57,410 bases of DNA, taken from positions 16,507,603 to 16,565,012 of the forward strand of contig NC_049980.1 in NCBI RefSeq assembly GCF_000003815.2. The letters are read 5' to 3'. Position 1 is the first letter of the stretch; each line of letters begins with the position of its first letter. A program made the translations under genes and the position numbers. Source of the stretch: Branchiostoma floridae (lineage: Eukaryota > Chordata > Leptocardii > Amphioxiformes > Branchiostomatidae). A model generated the notes under the pieces. The model did no database searches, was not told the DNA's origin, and saw nothing but the letters and a program-made list of their open reading frames with translations. Of this stretch, positions 28,506 through 39,929 are shown one piece after another.

Positions 28506-30605
28506 AGGAAAAATATATTCCCTTCATGTTCATGAAAGACAATGATGATGCTGCAGTATTGATAAGACAGAGAGATCTAATGAAATTTCAATTTGCAAAC
28601 ATTATGCAACAGATTACTCCCTACAGCATGCTCCTGGTGACACTAACCTGTGTTACACAATCACTGGCTGTTAGGGGCTGATTGGACCAGTAGAAGGCTA
28701 CATGTACAAGTGTGACTTAGTCAGACTATCAGTGACACCATGCCTTCACCTAATTACACACCGTTGTACCTACATGTACATTCTAGCTCACTTCTTTGTG
28801 CTATAATTGTGGAAGTAGAACCATATCTTAACCATCATTCCAGACAGTCAAGCAAACTAACTACTCAATTCAGATTAGACATGACAGGGCATAAACAGTT
28901 GGAAAAGGGGAATTTGTCTACGATATTTGCAACATTGAAATAAGTCAACTAAATATAACACAAGCGCCAGAACAAAAGCAAAACTGATAACTTAATTTTG
29001 TTTAACAGCTCCATTGATCTCTCTCATTACATCTCTAATGATCTTGCAATGGCTTTACAAATAGTGCAACCATCTCTAACTTTGGCCAATACATGGAGCA
29101 CAAGCACCACCCCTCCTTATGTTCTGACTGGTATTTCAGTGATCTGATTACCAGTCTTTCAGCTCAACAACCAAGCATTGAGGATAGGGTTGTGGTTAGT
29201 TAATAGCAATTCTGGTCAGGCCCTATTTCAAATGGATTAAATCACAATGTAGGAATAAGAAGCTCTCTTCTATAACCTTTAGCACTCCTATATATATTCC
29301 TATCAATGTTCCAGCAATAAGTTAGTACATGAGGGATGCCATAGAAGGGCAGGGGTTATCACAACATGCAGACTTAAGTAAGTACATTTTGTGTCTGCAT
29401 GAGTGTAGTTTGAACTTCCCAAGTAATGACCATTTTGTTTTAAGGCTGTTTGAACGGACATTGATACTAATACAAGTACAAATAATATTCAGTATATCCA
29501 TAAACCAGAAAAATAGAATACATTAAGACTAGATTTTAAATACTGCACCAACATTCAGTTAAGTTCTGCAAAGTTATCAATCCCCTATTCAGAGATGAAC
29601 CCACGTCATTTCTCTGAATTCACCTCTCCTTAATGGGCCTTCCTGATGCATTATACACCTATCTTGACAATAGGTGGAAGGATAATCAGCAGTGATTCTA
29701 CACTATTGCAGGGCCAGAAAGGCATTAACAATAATGAATGATTCAGGCATAGCAAAGGAGTAGGCAAAATTTGATTTAATTTGAACTTGGAAGCCAATGT
29801 TGCTGATTTTGGTTGTTAACTCAGTCATCTTAAGCTAACAAAAATATATTTCCAGGTCAAGAAGACTTCAAGTTCAGATCTATTGGATGGACAGGGCAAA
29901 AGTTTTGTTTTGTTTACTGCTACTGAACTAGCAAATTTTCATCCCGGGATGGAGGGACAGGTCCTGCACACAGCCCTGCTTTAAATGTTCAATAATCAGC
30001 AGTGGCTCTAGACTTAAATGGCCTGATCACTGTCAATGCTGACTGAACATGAATCTGGAGGAGTTGCCCAATCACCTTTTAGCTAAATTCAGCTTTTGAA
30101 ATGCTGAAATTAACTGCCCAAAAGATGTCTGGACATAATCCTACTCAACACCCTAAATTCACAGCACAGTTATGTGAATCCCTTCTAGTGTGCATACTCC
30201 TAGTCTACAGCTTTACAGTTAAATATCAAAAAAGTTTTTACTAAAGCTACAAGCAGTCTTGAAATGTTTAGAAACATATGGAAGTACACCATATTCTTGG
30301 CAAGCTGCATCACAGCAATAGTTCACCCTTCAATTACAGTGCTGGAAGGACTGTATCATATCTGTCTTTTGTGTTGCAGTGGCGACATCTAGCAGCACCA
30401 CGTGACATAGTATTACAAGTTACATCTCCACTAGAGTTTCAATTAAGTATGTTATACACTTGATGTTGCACATACTCCTATTTCCTCACATGATGATAAA
30501 AATTGGAAAAAATTACTGTACCTTTCTAGTTGGTCAAAGCTCAGATAATATGTGTAATACTGAATTTTCACACAAATAAAAACATACTACTTCTGGAGTG
30601 CCTTT
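28506..30605. other. Intergenic DNA, no recognised gene
   Basis: About 2.1 kb, AT-rich, between gene 2 and the F-box gene. The right part may be the 3' UTR of the minus-strand F-box gene. Short frames (for example 28388-28681) have no recognisable domain or splice partner. Confidence 0.5.
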
Positions 30606-32410
30606 CTATTGGTGATGGTCAAAGTACACCATGATATTGATGGCCCCTGGGGGAGGGGGAGCCATGCCGTGCCGAGGACAATAGCACACACTCAGCAGCT
30701 TCACTTTCTCAGGGTCCTCCCTGTACTCGTCCACCAATCCCAGCACCTCTTTCTGATTGATTGACACGATCCCCGGACAGCCTCTCACAATCATTTCAAA
30801 CAGGCAGTCCTGGAAGACGACCCTGCGAGGGTGTGGGGAGAAGTCCGTCCAGTATTTGATGCTGAAGGTCTTGAGGTTTGGCATGTTGATGCTGGTGGGT
30901 CTGAAGTCCGGGCTGTAGTACAGGCGGAGGTGCTGTAGGGTGGGGCAGGCCATGCGGAAGTTGACTCTCCCCGGCAGCTTGTAGTCTAAGGTGGAATCCA
31001 CCTCCAGCTCCAGTGTGGTCAGGCAAGGGAAGTTGGTGAACAGCCGTTCAAGGGTTTCCCCTACAGGAAAGATCACACAAATTGATATTTGATGAATCAT
31101 ATTCCATCTAGTATATGATTTTACCTCTAGCTATACAGAGGCATAACTGCATAATAAAAAACAATATCATCATGTAAACTACCCATTTGTAGAAATATAA
31201 GGATCGTTAGATCATTCTCAATCTTACATGAAGCAAAGGACAAATCCTTAAGCATCATTGTAAGAAAGGTGTGAATTCTGCATAGGAGTTTAGCTTGGCA
31301 ATTTGCATACTACTACCATAAAAGCCTTAAACTTTATGTTAAAAAGGTACAAAAAGGGAATCCCTACCAAATCTAAGTTATCATTACTACATTAGGACAT
31401 GCATACATGCATGTTTTAATATGTTTCACAATGTACTTTTTGTAATCATGTTTTTTCTGCAGCAGTATGAATGACCAAATACCAGAGAACATTGTCACAC
31501 ATTTGTTATTGCCCTCACCTGACAGGTGTACATTGTCCTTCAGAAACAGCTGCACTTCCAGGTGCTGCAGGTGCTGGAACTTTAAGAGCAGCTCCAACTT
31601 CTCAGGAAGGACCAGCAGCTGGCAGCTGCGCATCCTGAGACTCTTTATCCCTGGGCTCAAGCTGTGAGCCTTCCTCAGCACATCTGACACAAACTCTAAC
31701 TTTCGTGCAAACGCCTCGCCTCTCGTTGTGCAGATGTCATAACACGTCACACTTAGCTTCTCCAGGTTAGAGCAGTGCTGTGCATCTAGTAGCTTCTTAA
31801 GAGTATGCTGATACTGGTCCACGTAAAGTTCGTAGGTCAGGTCGCGGATGGACGCGTTGCGTGAGGTGAGATGAAAAATGTGCTTCTTTCGCAGGCTGAA
31901 AGCCTTGCTCTCATTACGATCTCTGCTGGAGAAGAGGAAGTCCGGGAACTTGGAGCTCAGATTCAAGAACCCGGCATCTACACACACGCGGCTCCATAAA
32001 TGTGGGGTCCTGGCAGCTTGGGAGAAAAAGCGACAAGCAGAGGCTGCTCTACATTTGTCCCTGTCTGACAGAAATGAGAATACTTTTGCTACACACTCTA
32101 TAGGCAGATCCAATATAGTCTTGGTGCCTGTCCTGACTAGTCTGTAGCCTGTTCTCTGCCATACATCGCTGACAGGTCTTACACAAGGCTTATCATCATG
32201 CCCAGCTTCAACGTTTCTCCTGCTAGCTCTGCCAACTGCTAAAGTTTGTGTTCTGGCTCTTTCTTGTGCTCTTCCCTTCACAGTTGGCTGGGGTTGACGA
32301 CGTCTCGGCCTGCTGGTAGATGCTATAGGGACAACATCTGTCCTTGTCTTCTTCTGATCTGAATCCTCTGAAGGCTGTGAATATGCCTGCTTTCTCTTCT
32401 GACCTACCAT
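30606..32410 (-). CDS. F-box protein, leucine-rich C-terminal region
   Basis: Two exons: 31519-32410 (ATG at 32410, ends phase 1 at CAG|GTGAGG) and 30606-31060 (acceptor CTGTAG), giving about 448 residues. The N-terminus is basic and low-complexity (Lys/Arg/Gln-rich, possibly nuclear). An F-box follows at about residues 98-145 (LDLPIECVAKVFSFLSDRDK...ACRFF...LWSRV). The rest has irregular Leu-rich repeats (LKSLRMRSC, LQHLRLYY, LKTFSI). F-box proteins bind SKP1 to recruit substrates to SCF ubiquitin ligases; that role is inferred. I cannot assign an orthologue. The gene is divergent from LENG1, with 694 bp between ATGs. Confidence 0.85.
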
Positions 32411-33104
32411 GGTCAGTTCTGTTTACTCCACTCCTTACAGTGACAAAGGCTTGGCTATATTGTAGTGAGACCAGAAAGAAGGAAGTTAGAAGTCATAGAT
32501 AGATGTTGAACGTCAACAATTGTTGTCTTTCTAACGTCTGAAAATATATGCAGAATTCTTCCCAACCTTTGACATAATACGTTCATTTTAATATAGCACG
32601 CTAGAAGTTGTGCCATGACACATCCTCTCATGACGCTAAAAACGGTCTGAAACATTTCTGTACGATGAATATAGACACACATTTAAACGTGCACATCAAC
32701 CCATATCTGTGTATTCTGGAAATGGGTGAAACATACCTTAAGACGAACGCGAGGCCAGTTTCTTTACACTACATTTTAGCGGTTTTCTGCCGGTGTGGGC
32801 TTGGTCTCAAACCTTCCTGTTTCTTTCCTTCTACAACCGCATCACAACGCTAACATGTAACACAAACATCTTACACTGAAATATAGAAATGAAATAAATG
32901 ATACTGTTATGGATTATACGAAATATGATACAACAATAATTCTAGTAATATTTAAGGCATCGCATGCTACATCTAAGTTGCAGACCAGATGGTATTTTGT
33001 TGCGTATGGCTGCCGTACTACATTGACCTTTATTTTTAGATCCGGTTAGGTCAGTGATCTTGTGTTGTTTTCTTCTTGTACGTGTGTCAAATTTTGTCTC
33101 CAAA
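32411..33104. promoter_or_regulatory. Shared divergent promoter region (F-box gene / LENG1)
   Basis: About 690 bp between two divergent ATGs, holding both 5' UTRs and promoters. No TATA box is obvious. Bidirectional use is inferred from layout only. Confidence 0.5.
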
Positions 33105-34482
33105 ATGAACATCCTTCCCAAAAAGAGCTGGCACGTCAGAAATAAGGACAACATCGCAAAAGTTCGCAGAGATGAAGCGAGAGCAGCAGAGGAAGAAAAA
33201 GAGCGGGAGAGACGGCGGGCGCTGGCCGAGCAAGAAGCCAGAACCGAACTGCTTCGTGCCCGAGCGAGACACCGTTTGGTGGGGGAGGGGGGCAAACAAG
33301 CTACTAGTATCCAGGATCAGGACCAGGGTCCCAGCCCTAGCGACGCTAGTGTTACTGGGTCGGAACTTGTCCCGGCCACAAGTGTAGGCCACCAGGGGCA
33401 TATCAATTTCTTCAAAGATCTTGAAGAAGGTAAAAAGGTCGGCGGCGTCAACAAGGAACACGAGGAAGAGAAGAAGAAGGAACAAGAACAGAGGGAGAAA
33501 GACATCGGTATGTACGATCATGTAGTTACATATATACTTAACAGTTATTTGGTAGTTAAATAATTTGTGACCTTCTTTGTAGTCATATGCCCCGGTTTCT
33601 TTCTGCTGGCCCCACACCGTTTACCTCACTAACCTCTGCTTGGAGGGAGAAGTATGAGTGGAAAGAATCTCTTTGCCCATTTATCTCCTATCGGTATAAT
33701 GTTTAGAATAAAAGAGCCAAATACTTGCTCATTGCCTGGGTCGAAGGTTTGTGTGACTTGTAAGTGCACTTCAGAAGCTCATTTAGAATATTGGACAATA
33801 CATACAATGACTCAATAATAAACAATGATAAAAAGGACATTGGTAAGCATTGTTTATTCTTAGTAATCTTACAAGTTTTACACAGAAAGGTAGCATGATA
33901 TTGTCTGACTTATAGAAAATGATTGCCATCATATTATCATGCCAATGATGATGCATCATTATTGTACATTTCTTTGCAGGACTCCTTACTTATTTAGGCC
34001 AAAGTGCAGTTGAGGCACAAGGAAGTAAACCCTGGTACCTGAACAAGACAAGGCGCGACGACACAGTGAAGAAGGAAGAAGATGAGCAAGACAACTCAGC
34101 AGTGTCCAGTTTGGACATGAAAAGGAAGAACTTCCTTGATCCTGTCCATGACATGAACAGATACCTCAGCAAGAAGAGATCCAAGCATCAGGAGGAACAC
34201 AAACGACACAAGAAAAAGCACAAAGAAAAGGACCGAGACAGACAGAAAAGAAGTGAGACTAGGAGTAGGCAGGGTTCAGTAAGTATTGAGCAGTTAAGGG
34301 CAGAGAGGTTAAAACGTGAAGCAGAAGAAAGGGCCAAAACAGAAAGACTGATGGCACTACGAAGAGGAGAGGCGCCAAAACCTACGGAGGAGGAAGTTAT
34401 GGAGACCTCTAAGTTCAGATACAACTCACAGTTCAATCCAGACTTGGTCCGCAAACCTCGACCAAGATATCAGCCATACTGA
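33105..34482 (+). CDS. LENG1: LENG1 orthologue (CIR_N-type nuclear protein)
   Basis: Exons 33105-33507 (phase 1 donor GTATGT) and 33980-34482, 301 residues. The N-terminus [17 protein letters not shown] followed by a charged coiled coil is the CIR N-terminal motif as found in LENG1. A second conserved block, [14 protein letters not shown]...PWY, comes right after the intron, and the C-terminus has RYNSQFNP. A Lys/Arg/Glu-rich middle fits a nuclear, probably spliceosome-associated protein; the precise role is unsettled. The in-frame ATG at 33054 was rejected because homology starts at 33105. Confidence 0.93.
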
Positions 34483-35298
34483 AACGCTTATACATATGTA
34501 ATTTATTATGCAAGAAATTTGCTTCTTCAGCAATGCAGAAGAGATGTTCTAAGTTGTTCAGCAATTCTGAACTGAAATATATATATTCTGTATTATGTAA
34601 GCAGTAACTCAGTGAATGCAAGGCTGCAAGCTCAGTTTTTGGCTCTTATATTTGCATTTTTATGAGGAACATAACACAAGTAAATTTGACAAGGTACTGG
34701 AGGAATCACTACTTCATGTAAATATTTGTGTAAGAGTTTGCATCAGTTGTTATCAGATGCAGAAGGTATGTTACTTGCTCAGATTAAATGCACTAAGAAT
34801 TAAAGAAAATCATGTCATGTGTGAGTTACCTCTGGACTGAATTCACATGTAGATAAGATTAATTTAAATAGTATCACATCCAACTAAATAGTGTCAATGC
34901 ATCACACATATCTATAAGTACCACTAGTATGCATTTTCTTCTGCTTCATGTACAACTTGCTTTGCCTGAAGATTAGCAAAACAAGAACTGATATGAGTTT
35001 AAGTGTGCCTTGTGCTAAAGCCTGTGTCCCCTTAGCATGGTCATCATCTTGTTACAAGCTCTTCACAGTCATACTTATTGTTTCTTTCCAAAACTGTTAA
35101 TATACTCGCACTCAACATGTAATTAACAAGGATCTTGACTGTGTTTTGACCAAGAAATACAAAGAGCATCCTTCTTGAGCTTTAGAAGTTCACTCAACAA
35201 AATGTACCGTATAGTTTAACAATAACACACAAGTAGTATCCATTTTTGATTATGAGCTGGGGAAAAAAGTCAAGCACACATTCATAGTCCAGCCATGA
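34483..35298. other. LENG1 3' UTR and convergent intergenic DNA
   Basis: AT-rich sequence between the stop of LENG1 and the stop of the minus-strand TIR gene. An ATTAAA near 34799 could serve LENG1 polyadenylation. No other feature is seen. Confidence 0.5.
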
Positions 35299-35829
35299 CT
35301 AGGTACTATTGCTAACACTTCTTGACAGTGTCATTGTGTCTTCCATTGGTGACCCCAAGGATTGCTTCAGTCTGTTCCAGAAGTGCCTGTTTCTAAAGTC
35401 CACACCAGTCAGTGTCTTTATGGAAGTGGGTACCTCATTCTTTTTTATCCCATCAAAGATGGGAATCACACAGTCTCGTCTCTGTGGGTTATCCAGGGAC
35501 TTTGTCAAGCTAGCGTGCACTTTCTTCTCGAACCACCTACATTGCAATGAAGACTGTGTCAGCAGCACCAAAATCTTACTGCTATTGTCAACTCCATGCT
35601 CAATATTTGAAAACACATCATTGCCAACTTGAAAGTCTCTGTGCTCTATGAATCCCACGTAGCTATCTTCTTCTAATTTTCTATATATATTCTGAGCTGT
35701 TTGCTGGTCATCCTTGTGATACCACATGCAGAAATCGTACCGACACTCTGACATGTCTGTTGGGACACTGTGAGACTGATGCAGCGCTGATCTGTGTGAC
35801 TGTGGGTTTCCCTCCATGTTGGTTGCCAT
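35299..35829 (-). CDS. TIR-domain-only adaptor
   Basis: A single coding exon of 176 residues; ATG at 35829 in a good context (ACCATGG). After a short polar N-terminus, a TIR domain spans about residues 28-165: box 1 YDFCMWYHKDD, the BB-loop segment HRDFQVGND, the KILVLLTQSS strand, WFEKKV, CVIPIF and a C-terminal FWNRLKQ. No death domain, transmembrane segment or RHIM is seen. It resembles the TIR of the neighbouring TICAM-like gene more than TLR types by eye. An acceptor (minus strand) just upstream at 35843 suggests a non-coding first exon near 36053-36250. It is likely a cytosolic TLR-pathway adaptor or inhibitor. Confidence 0.85.
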   Translation of the reverse strand: MATNMEGNPQSHRSALHQSHSVPTDMSECRYDFCMWYHKDDQQTAQNIYRKLEEDSYVGFIEHRDFQVGNDVFSNIEHGVDNSSKILVLLTQSSLQCRWFEKKVHASLTKSLDNPQRRDCVIPIFDGIKKNEVPTSIKTLTGVDFRNRHFWNRLKQSLGSPMEDTMTLSRSVSNST

Positions 35830-35842
35830 GGTAAAAGCGTGG

Positions 35843-36440
35843 CTGCAATTGACAAAGAAAACATATCATCATAACATATTATCATATCAGATTTGTTGGG
35901 ATGCAATCACTGGCATGGCACGACATGACAGGTCCCTGGGTCAACATTGAATTAGTACTCCATAACTTTTAAGTTAAAATATACCGATTACCGGGCAGTA
36001 ACGTAACGTTACATGTTAACAATAACGTATAGCAGTTTGAATTGATCCCTACCAGACCTTTGACAGCAGCCTTGCCCTTCGTACGTCTACACTTGTCTTG
36101 ATGTTTGCTCATGAAGCCATCGGTTCATGTCTTAGATCTAAAATTCTGTAATACCACTGGACGAAAGTAAAAAGTCCCCGCCAACTATTGACCTTTGACC
36201 CAGTACTGGCTGAGCAGAACCATGGTGGCAAGTACCCGCAGAACGCTAAAGAGAAGTATCAGTAACCATAGAACATCTGTCACAGATATAATCCCGATAC
36301 TAGTATAATGAAAATTCTGCAAATTTATGTAGGTGTAAAAATAGTAAGTAAATCTAGTCAAATTCTTATCTTACGTATTTGAAGATTTGCGTTTGTGAGA
36401 ACAGAATGACGTCATTGGTGTTTCCCAACACGGAAGTTGT
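35843..36440. promoter_or_regulatory. Divergent promoter region between the two TIR genes
   Basis: This holds the likely 5' UTR exon and promoter of the TIR-only gene on the minus strand and the promoter of the TICAM-like gene on the plus strand. The CRE at 36407 lies at its right end. Confidence 0.5.
36407..36436 (+). promoter_or_regulatory. CRE, inverted CCAAT and ETS-type sites
   Basis: A full palindromic TGACGTCA (36407-36414) overlaps ATTGG (36414-36418), with CGGAAG at 36431-36436, some 60-90 bp upstream of the spliced upstream ORF. ATF/CREB, NF-Y and ETS sites of this kind mark TATA-less vertebrate promoters; their function here is inferred. Confidence 0.55.
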
Positions 36441-36496
36441 GCAGCAGAGTTTTGGAGGGGTCGAAACAGGAAAACTACCGGCTAAATCTCAGCAGA

Positions 36497-37111
36497 ATGA
36501 ACCGATCTAGGGCAGTATTTCGCGATGTCCTTACATTTGCGACGGAGGTAAGTGTACAGCGGGTATTTCTGAATGTTATATTGATATTCTGACGACCCAG
36601 GACCCAAGTTACAAACTTCTATTTTAACTTACTAGAATGTAATGTTATGTGTGGAAACGACATCATGTTGAAGAGGTGAACGATGAGGTGGTGTCATGAT
36701 CAAATTGTCAACGTTATCACAACTTTCAAACATCTGTCCATGCATGTCAGTCATCAGTGCAGTCCTTTTGTGTATATCAGTTTAGCAAAATCTGACTTAG
36801 GACATTAATTAGGTTGAAACACCAATTTCCAGAGATGTCTTTTGTATAATTTTATGAAGTCCGGTGTACCAATCCAATGCATTAACTTGTTGTGGGTAGC
36901 TAAAACATTTCTCACTCTCAGACAAAGATATTCACATTAACAAATTCAACTCTAATCCCACTGTTATGCTGTCTTTTTGAAGGTTTGATAAAATTGTCAT
37001 TTTACCCTGTTTGATACCATGTACACTGATGGGTATTTATATAATGTAATTGTTTTCCTCTTTTTAATTTCATTTCAGATGAACAAATATGACTCATCAG
37101 ATGAGTGTTGA
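36497..37111 (+). other. Spliced upstream ORF of the TICAM-like gene (27 codons)
   Basis: The ATG at 36497 reads through 17 codons to the donor ACGGAG|GTAAGT (36548), then continues in phase from the acceptor at 37078 for ten codons to TGA at 37109-37111. It lies upstream of the main ATG at 37359 in the same transcript model. It could dampen translation of the adaptor or encode a micropeptide; I recognise no family. Confidence 0.5.
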
Positions 37112-37358
37112 CCATGACTGAACTGAATCCTACATTCAGAAGAACACAAGAATTAGTGCACTGAAGGTGTCAAGGACTCTAGAAATATATTTTAAATATT
37201 AGTTGTAATGTCAAACAGTGCTTCAAATTCAATCTTCATATAGCAGTAAAGACTCGAAGAGAATCTCTCTTGCAGTCCAAAAACAATCATCAGTGTGCTG
37301 ACTAAGTGTCACATAAGAGTGCCTTCACAACCCTGGACAAACTTCCACAGCACAGAGG

Positions 37359-39929
37359 ATGGAGACAGTCCCATACCCATTTGGTCCTATTTCTGAGCTG
37401 CCCTCGGATGTGGAGACCGATGCTGACCCCGTTCCTGGGTCCTTCATGGTCGAAGATGTCAGCACAGCCTCCAGTCAACCAATGGCTGCAGAAGAAAAGA
37501 CAATGAGGTCCAGTACAATGCTGGTCAATGGAGAACAAGACAAAGAAGAAGAACATAGCGGATACTTTCACAGTGACCCAGTGCCCATGTCTGCAGGTGC
37601 AATGCCCCTTGACATTAGCAGACATGGAGTACAAAGCACTTCATCACCTGCAAAATTTTCATCTTGTCCCGATGCACGAGCACCTGTGCAGATTTCATCT
37701 CCTTCAAGTTCAAGTCAACAAGCCGGTGGTCCAGCATGGGAATCAAGAAATCCATCTCAACAAATTGCCGCAATGAAGGAGGCAGGCCAGCATGCCCAAT
37801 CTTTCTTTCCTTCTACAGATGATGACGACAGGGAGAGAGCAAAATCTACATCCTTGCCTTATCCTAGAGAGGAGATGGGATGTGATAGTGGTCCAGAGGT
37901 AGAGGATGATGAAGATGTTGAATTTTATGACTACTTTTTAGTTTTCTCTGAAAAAGACAAAGCGCATGCTAAAAAAATCATGAAACTTTTGACCTCTCAT
38001 AAGCTAAAAGGATGCTTGCTTGAGAAGGACTTTCCTGCTGGTGCTTCCCCCTTCAAGAATATTGCAGATGCCATAGAGAGGAGTACTTACACAGTGCTGG
38101 TGCTCACTGAGAACTTCACCAAGGACCGCTGGTGTGAGAAGAAGCTCCAGACCAGCCTTATGGATGCCATAGAGGATTCTGAGAAGTACAACCAGTGTAA
38201 TACCAATCATTCCCCATCCTGATCTGATGCCAAGGAAGAAGCTTCCAAGTGAGCTGAAGACAGTTTCGGCATTGGACATGACAAACGACTACTTTGATGA
38301 TAAGATCAAGAAGACTTTCAAAACAAGGAAACGAGAACAGAGAGAAACAGAGTTGAAAAGTAGACAAGAGTCNNNNNNNNNNNNNNNNNNNNNNNNNNNN
38401 NNNNNNNNNNNNNNNNNNNNNNNNNNNNNNNNNNNNNNNNNNNNNNNNNNNNNNNNNNNNNNNNNNNNNNNNCCAGCAGACAGGTACAACCTGCAAGCTG
38501 CTGTGACTATACCAGCATCCGACCAGCCTTGCCAACATGATGCAGGCTTGTCAACTAAGCAGAAAGCAGAAGAGGGAGGGTTTGTGTGGGTGGAGAAGGG
38601 TGATAGGCTGTCAGCTAACTCTGGCAGGGGTGGCATCAGTTCGGCACGTTGTAACAGTGTTGGCACCATTCAGGTGAAGAGTTGTGGGGATGGAGGTCTC
38701 AGAGATCAGAATGTCGTTGATCAGATGTCGATGCTATCAAGAGGCAGCAAGGTGGAGGTTCCTGCAAGTAGCCAGCCACCAGCAGATCCATCAATACAAA
38801 CCTCTGCCACAGAAAGCCCGTTAAAGACAAGGGAGGGAAGGACACATGTTAACCAGGCTCCTGCCAACAACTATGCCCCCACTGCAGGGATTGACCAAGC
38901 ACCGGGGGTGGGGAACATTCCTGTCATTGCGTGTCAGCCACCAGTGTTGCCTCAGCCATACCAGGTCACCAACGTCTACAACATATACAGTCCCAAAAAC
39001 ATACAGATCGGGAATCAGAATGCTATGGAGAAAGACGACATAGTGACAGATGGCCCCGGTTTTGACCAACCAGTTTACTATGTCCCGCCTATGCCCTACC
39101 CACCAGAAATGCCTGCAGCACCCAGGGCACAGGGCCAGGAGAAGGCCAAGACCAGCAATGGTACAGCGAGCAAACTCAACAAAGAATACGACATCGATGA
39201 TGAGACTGATGTTAAAGTTCCATTAGAACCTGAGTTTGACCTTGATGATGAGACTCATGTCAAGATCCCAGTCAAACCCAAGATGCAAACCAGCCTGCTT
39301 AGCCCTGCTGAACTAGCCAGGTAAGAAACTTGAAGAAGGCATACAATAGCAAATCCCAGTGCCCATTGATAGTTACATTGATACAACCAGGTAATTTTCA
39401 ATTAGAATGTCTCCTCCCTATTGATACATAATATATGAACCTATATTATAGCATGCCAGATAAAGAACAGTTGAGTCAGAAATCCATTTTTACCCCAATG
39501 TACTGTATGGTAAAGGTTTAGAGGAAACAACAAACAAATTGCATTGCTAAATTGACAATATGCATTATATTTGGTCTATTCTTGTCTTGGGCTACTTTAT
39601 TTACATTTATTGACTAGTTAATCACTGAATGATTAAGTTAGACTGAGTGAAAGAGGAAATGAGAAAAATCTGTTGTCACAATTGTGTCCAGGTCAGAGAG
39701 CTGCAGTTCTGCTGATGAGGCCCAGGAGGAGACCTGTGTGATGTCTGCACTGGCTGAAGACATGGCTGAGGGTCTGAGTCTCAACACAACTGATGGGGAA
39801 ACTTCTGTCAAGGAGGTGCAGGACCTGCAGACTTCAACTGAAGAGTCCATGGTGTCTGGAGCATCTGTACCCAAACAGAGAAAGGGGGGAATTCTTTCAT
39901 CTTTTCTTAGCAGGGGCAAAAAGAAGTAA
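37359..39929 (+). CDS. TICAM: TICAM/TRIF-like adaptor: TIR plus RHIM, with a one-base frameshift
   Basis: ATG at 37359. Exon to 39320 (phase 2, AG|GTAAGA), then 39692-39929. The N-terminus is Ser/Pro/Gln-rich. The TIR domain begins near 37900: EFYDYFLVFSEKDK, box 2-like EKDFPAGASPF, TYTVLVLTENF, RWCEKKLQTSL, and later FDDKIKKTF. The C-terminal half holds a RHIM (IQIGNQNAM, 39001-39027) within a Pro-rich context. TIR followed by RHIM is the architecture of vertebrate TRIF (TICAM1), which signals to interferon/NF-kB and, through RIP kinases, cell death. The frame breaks at about 38196, where one extra T separates two clearly homologous TIR halves. A 100-N gap (38373-38472) interrupts the exon. 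Confidence 0.85.
38373..38472. other. Assembly gap (100 N) in the TICAM-like exon
   Basis: A placeholder gap, true size unknown, just after the TIR domain. The reading frame on both sides is only apparently continuous. Confidence 0.95.
38971..39033 (+). other. RHIM motif
   Basis: The stretch NVYNIYSPKNIQIGNQNAME carries the RHIM consensus (I/V)Q(I/V/L)G plus following Asn-x-Met, close to the RIPK1 form. RHIMs form amyloid-like hetero-oligomers between TRIF, RIPK1, RIPK3 and ZBP1 in vertebrates. Confidence 0.88.

Noticed and set aside
33054-33104. Earlier in-frame ATG for LENG1
   Set aside because: The upstream 17 residues are hydrophobic and unlike the family, whose conserved start [10 protein letters not shown] is at 33105.
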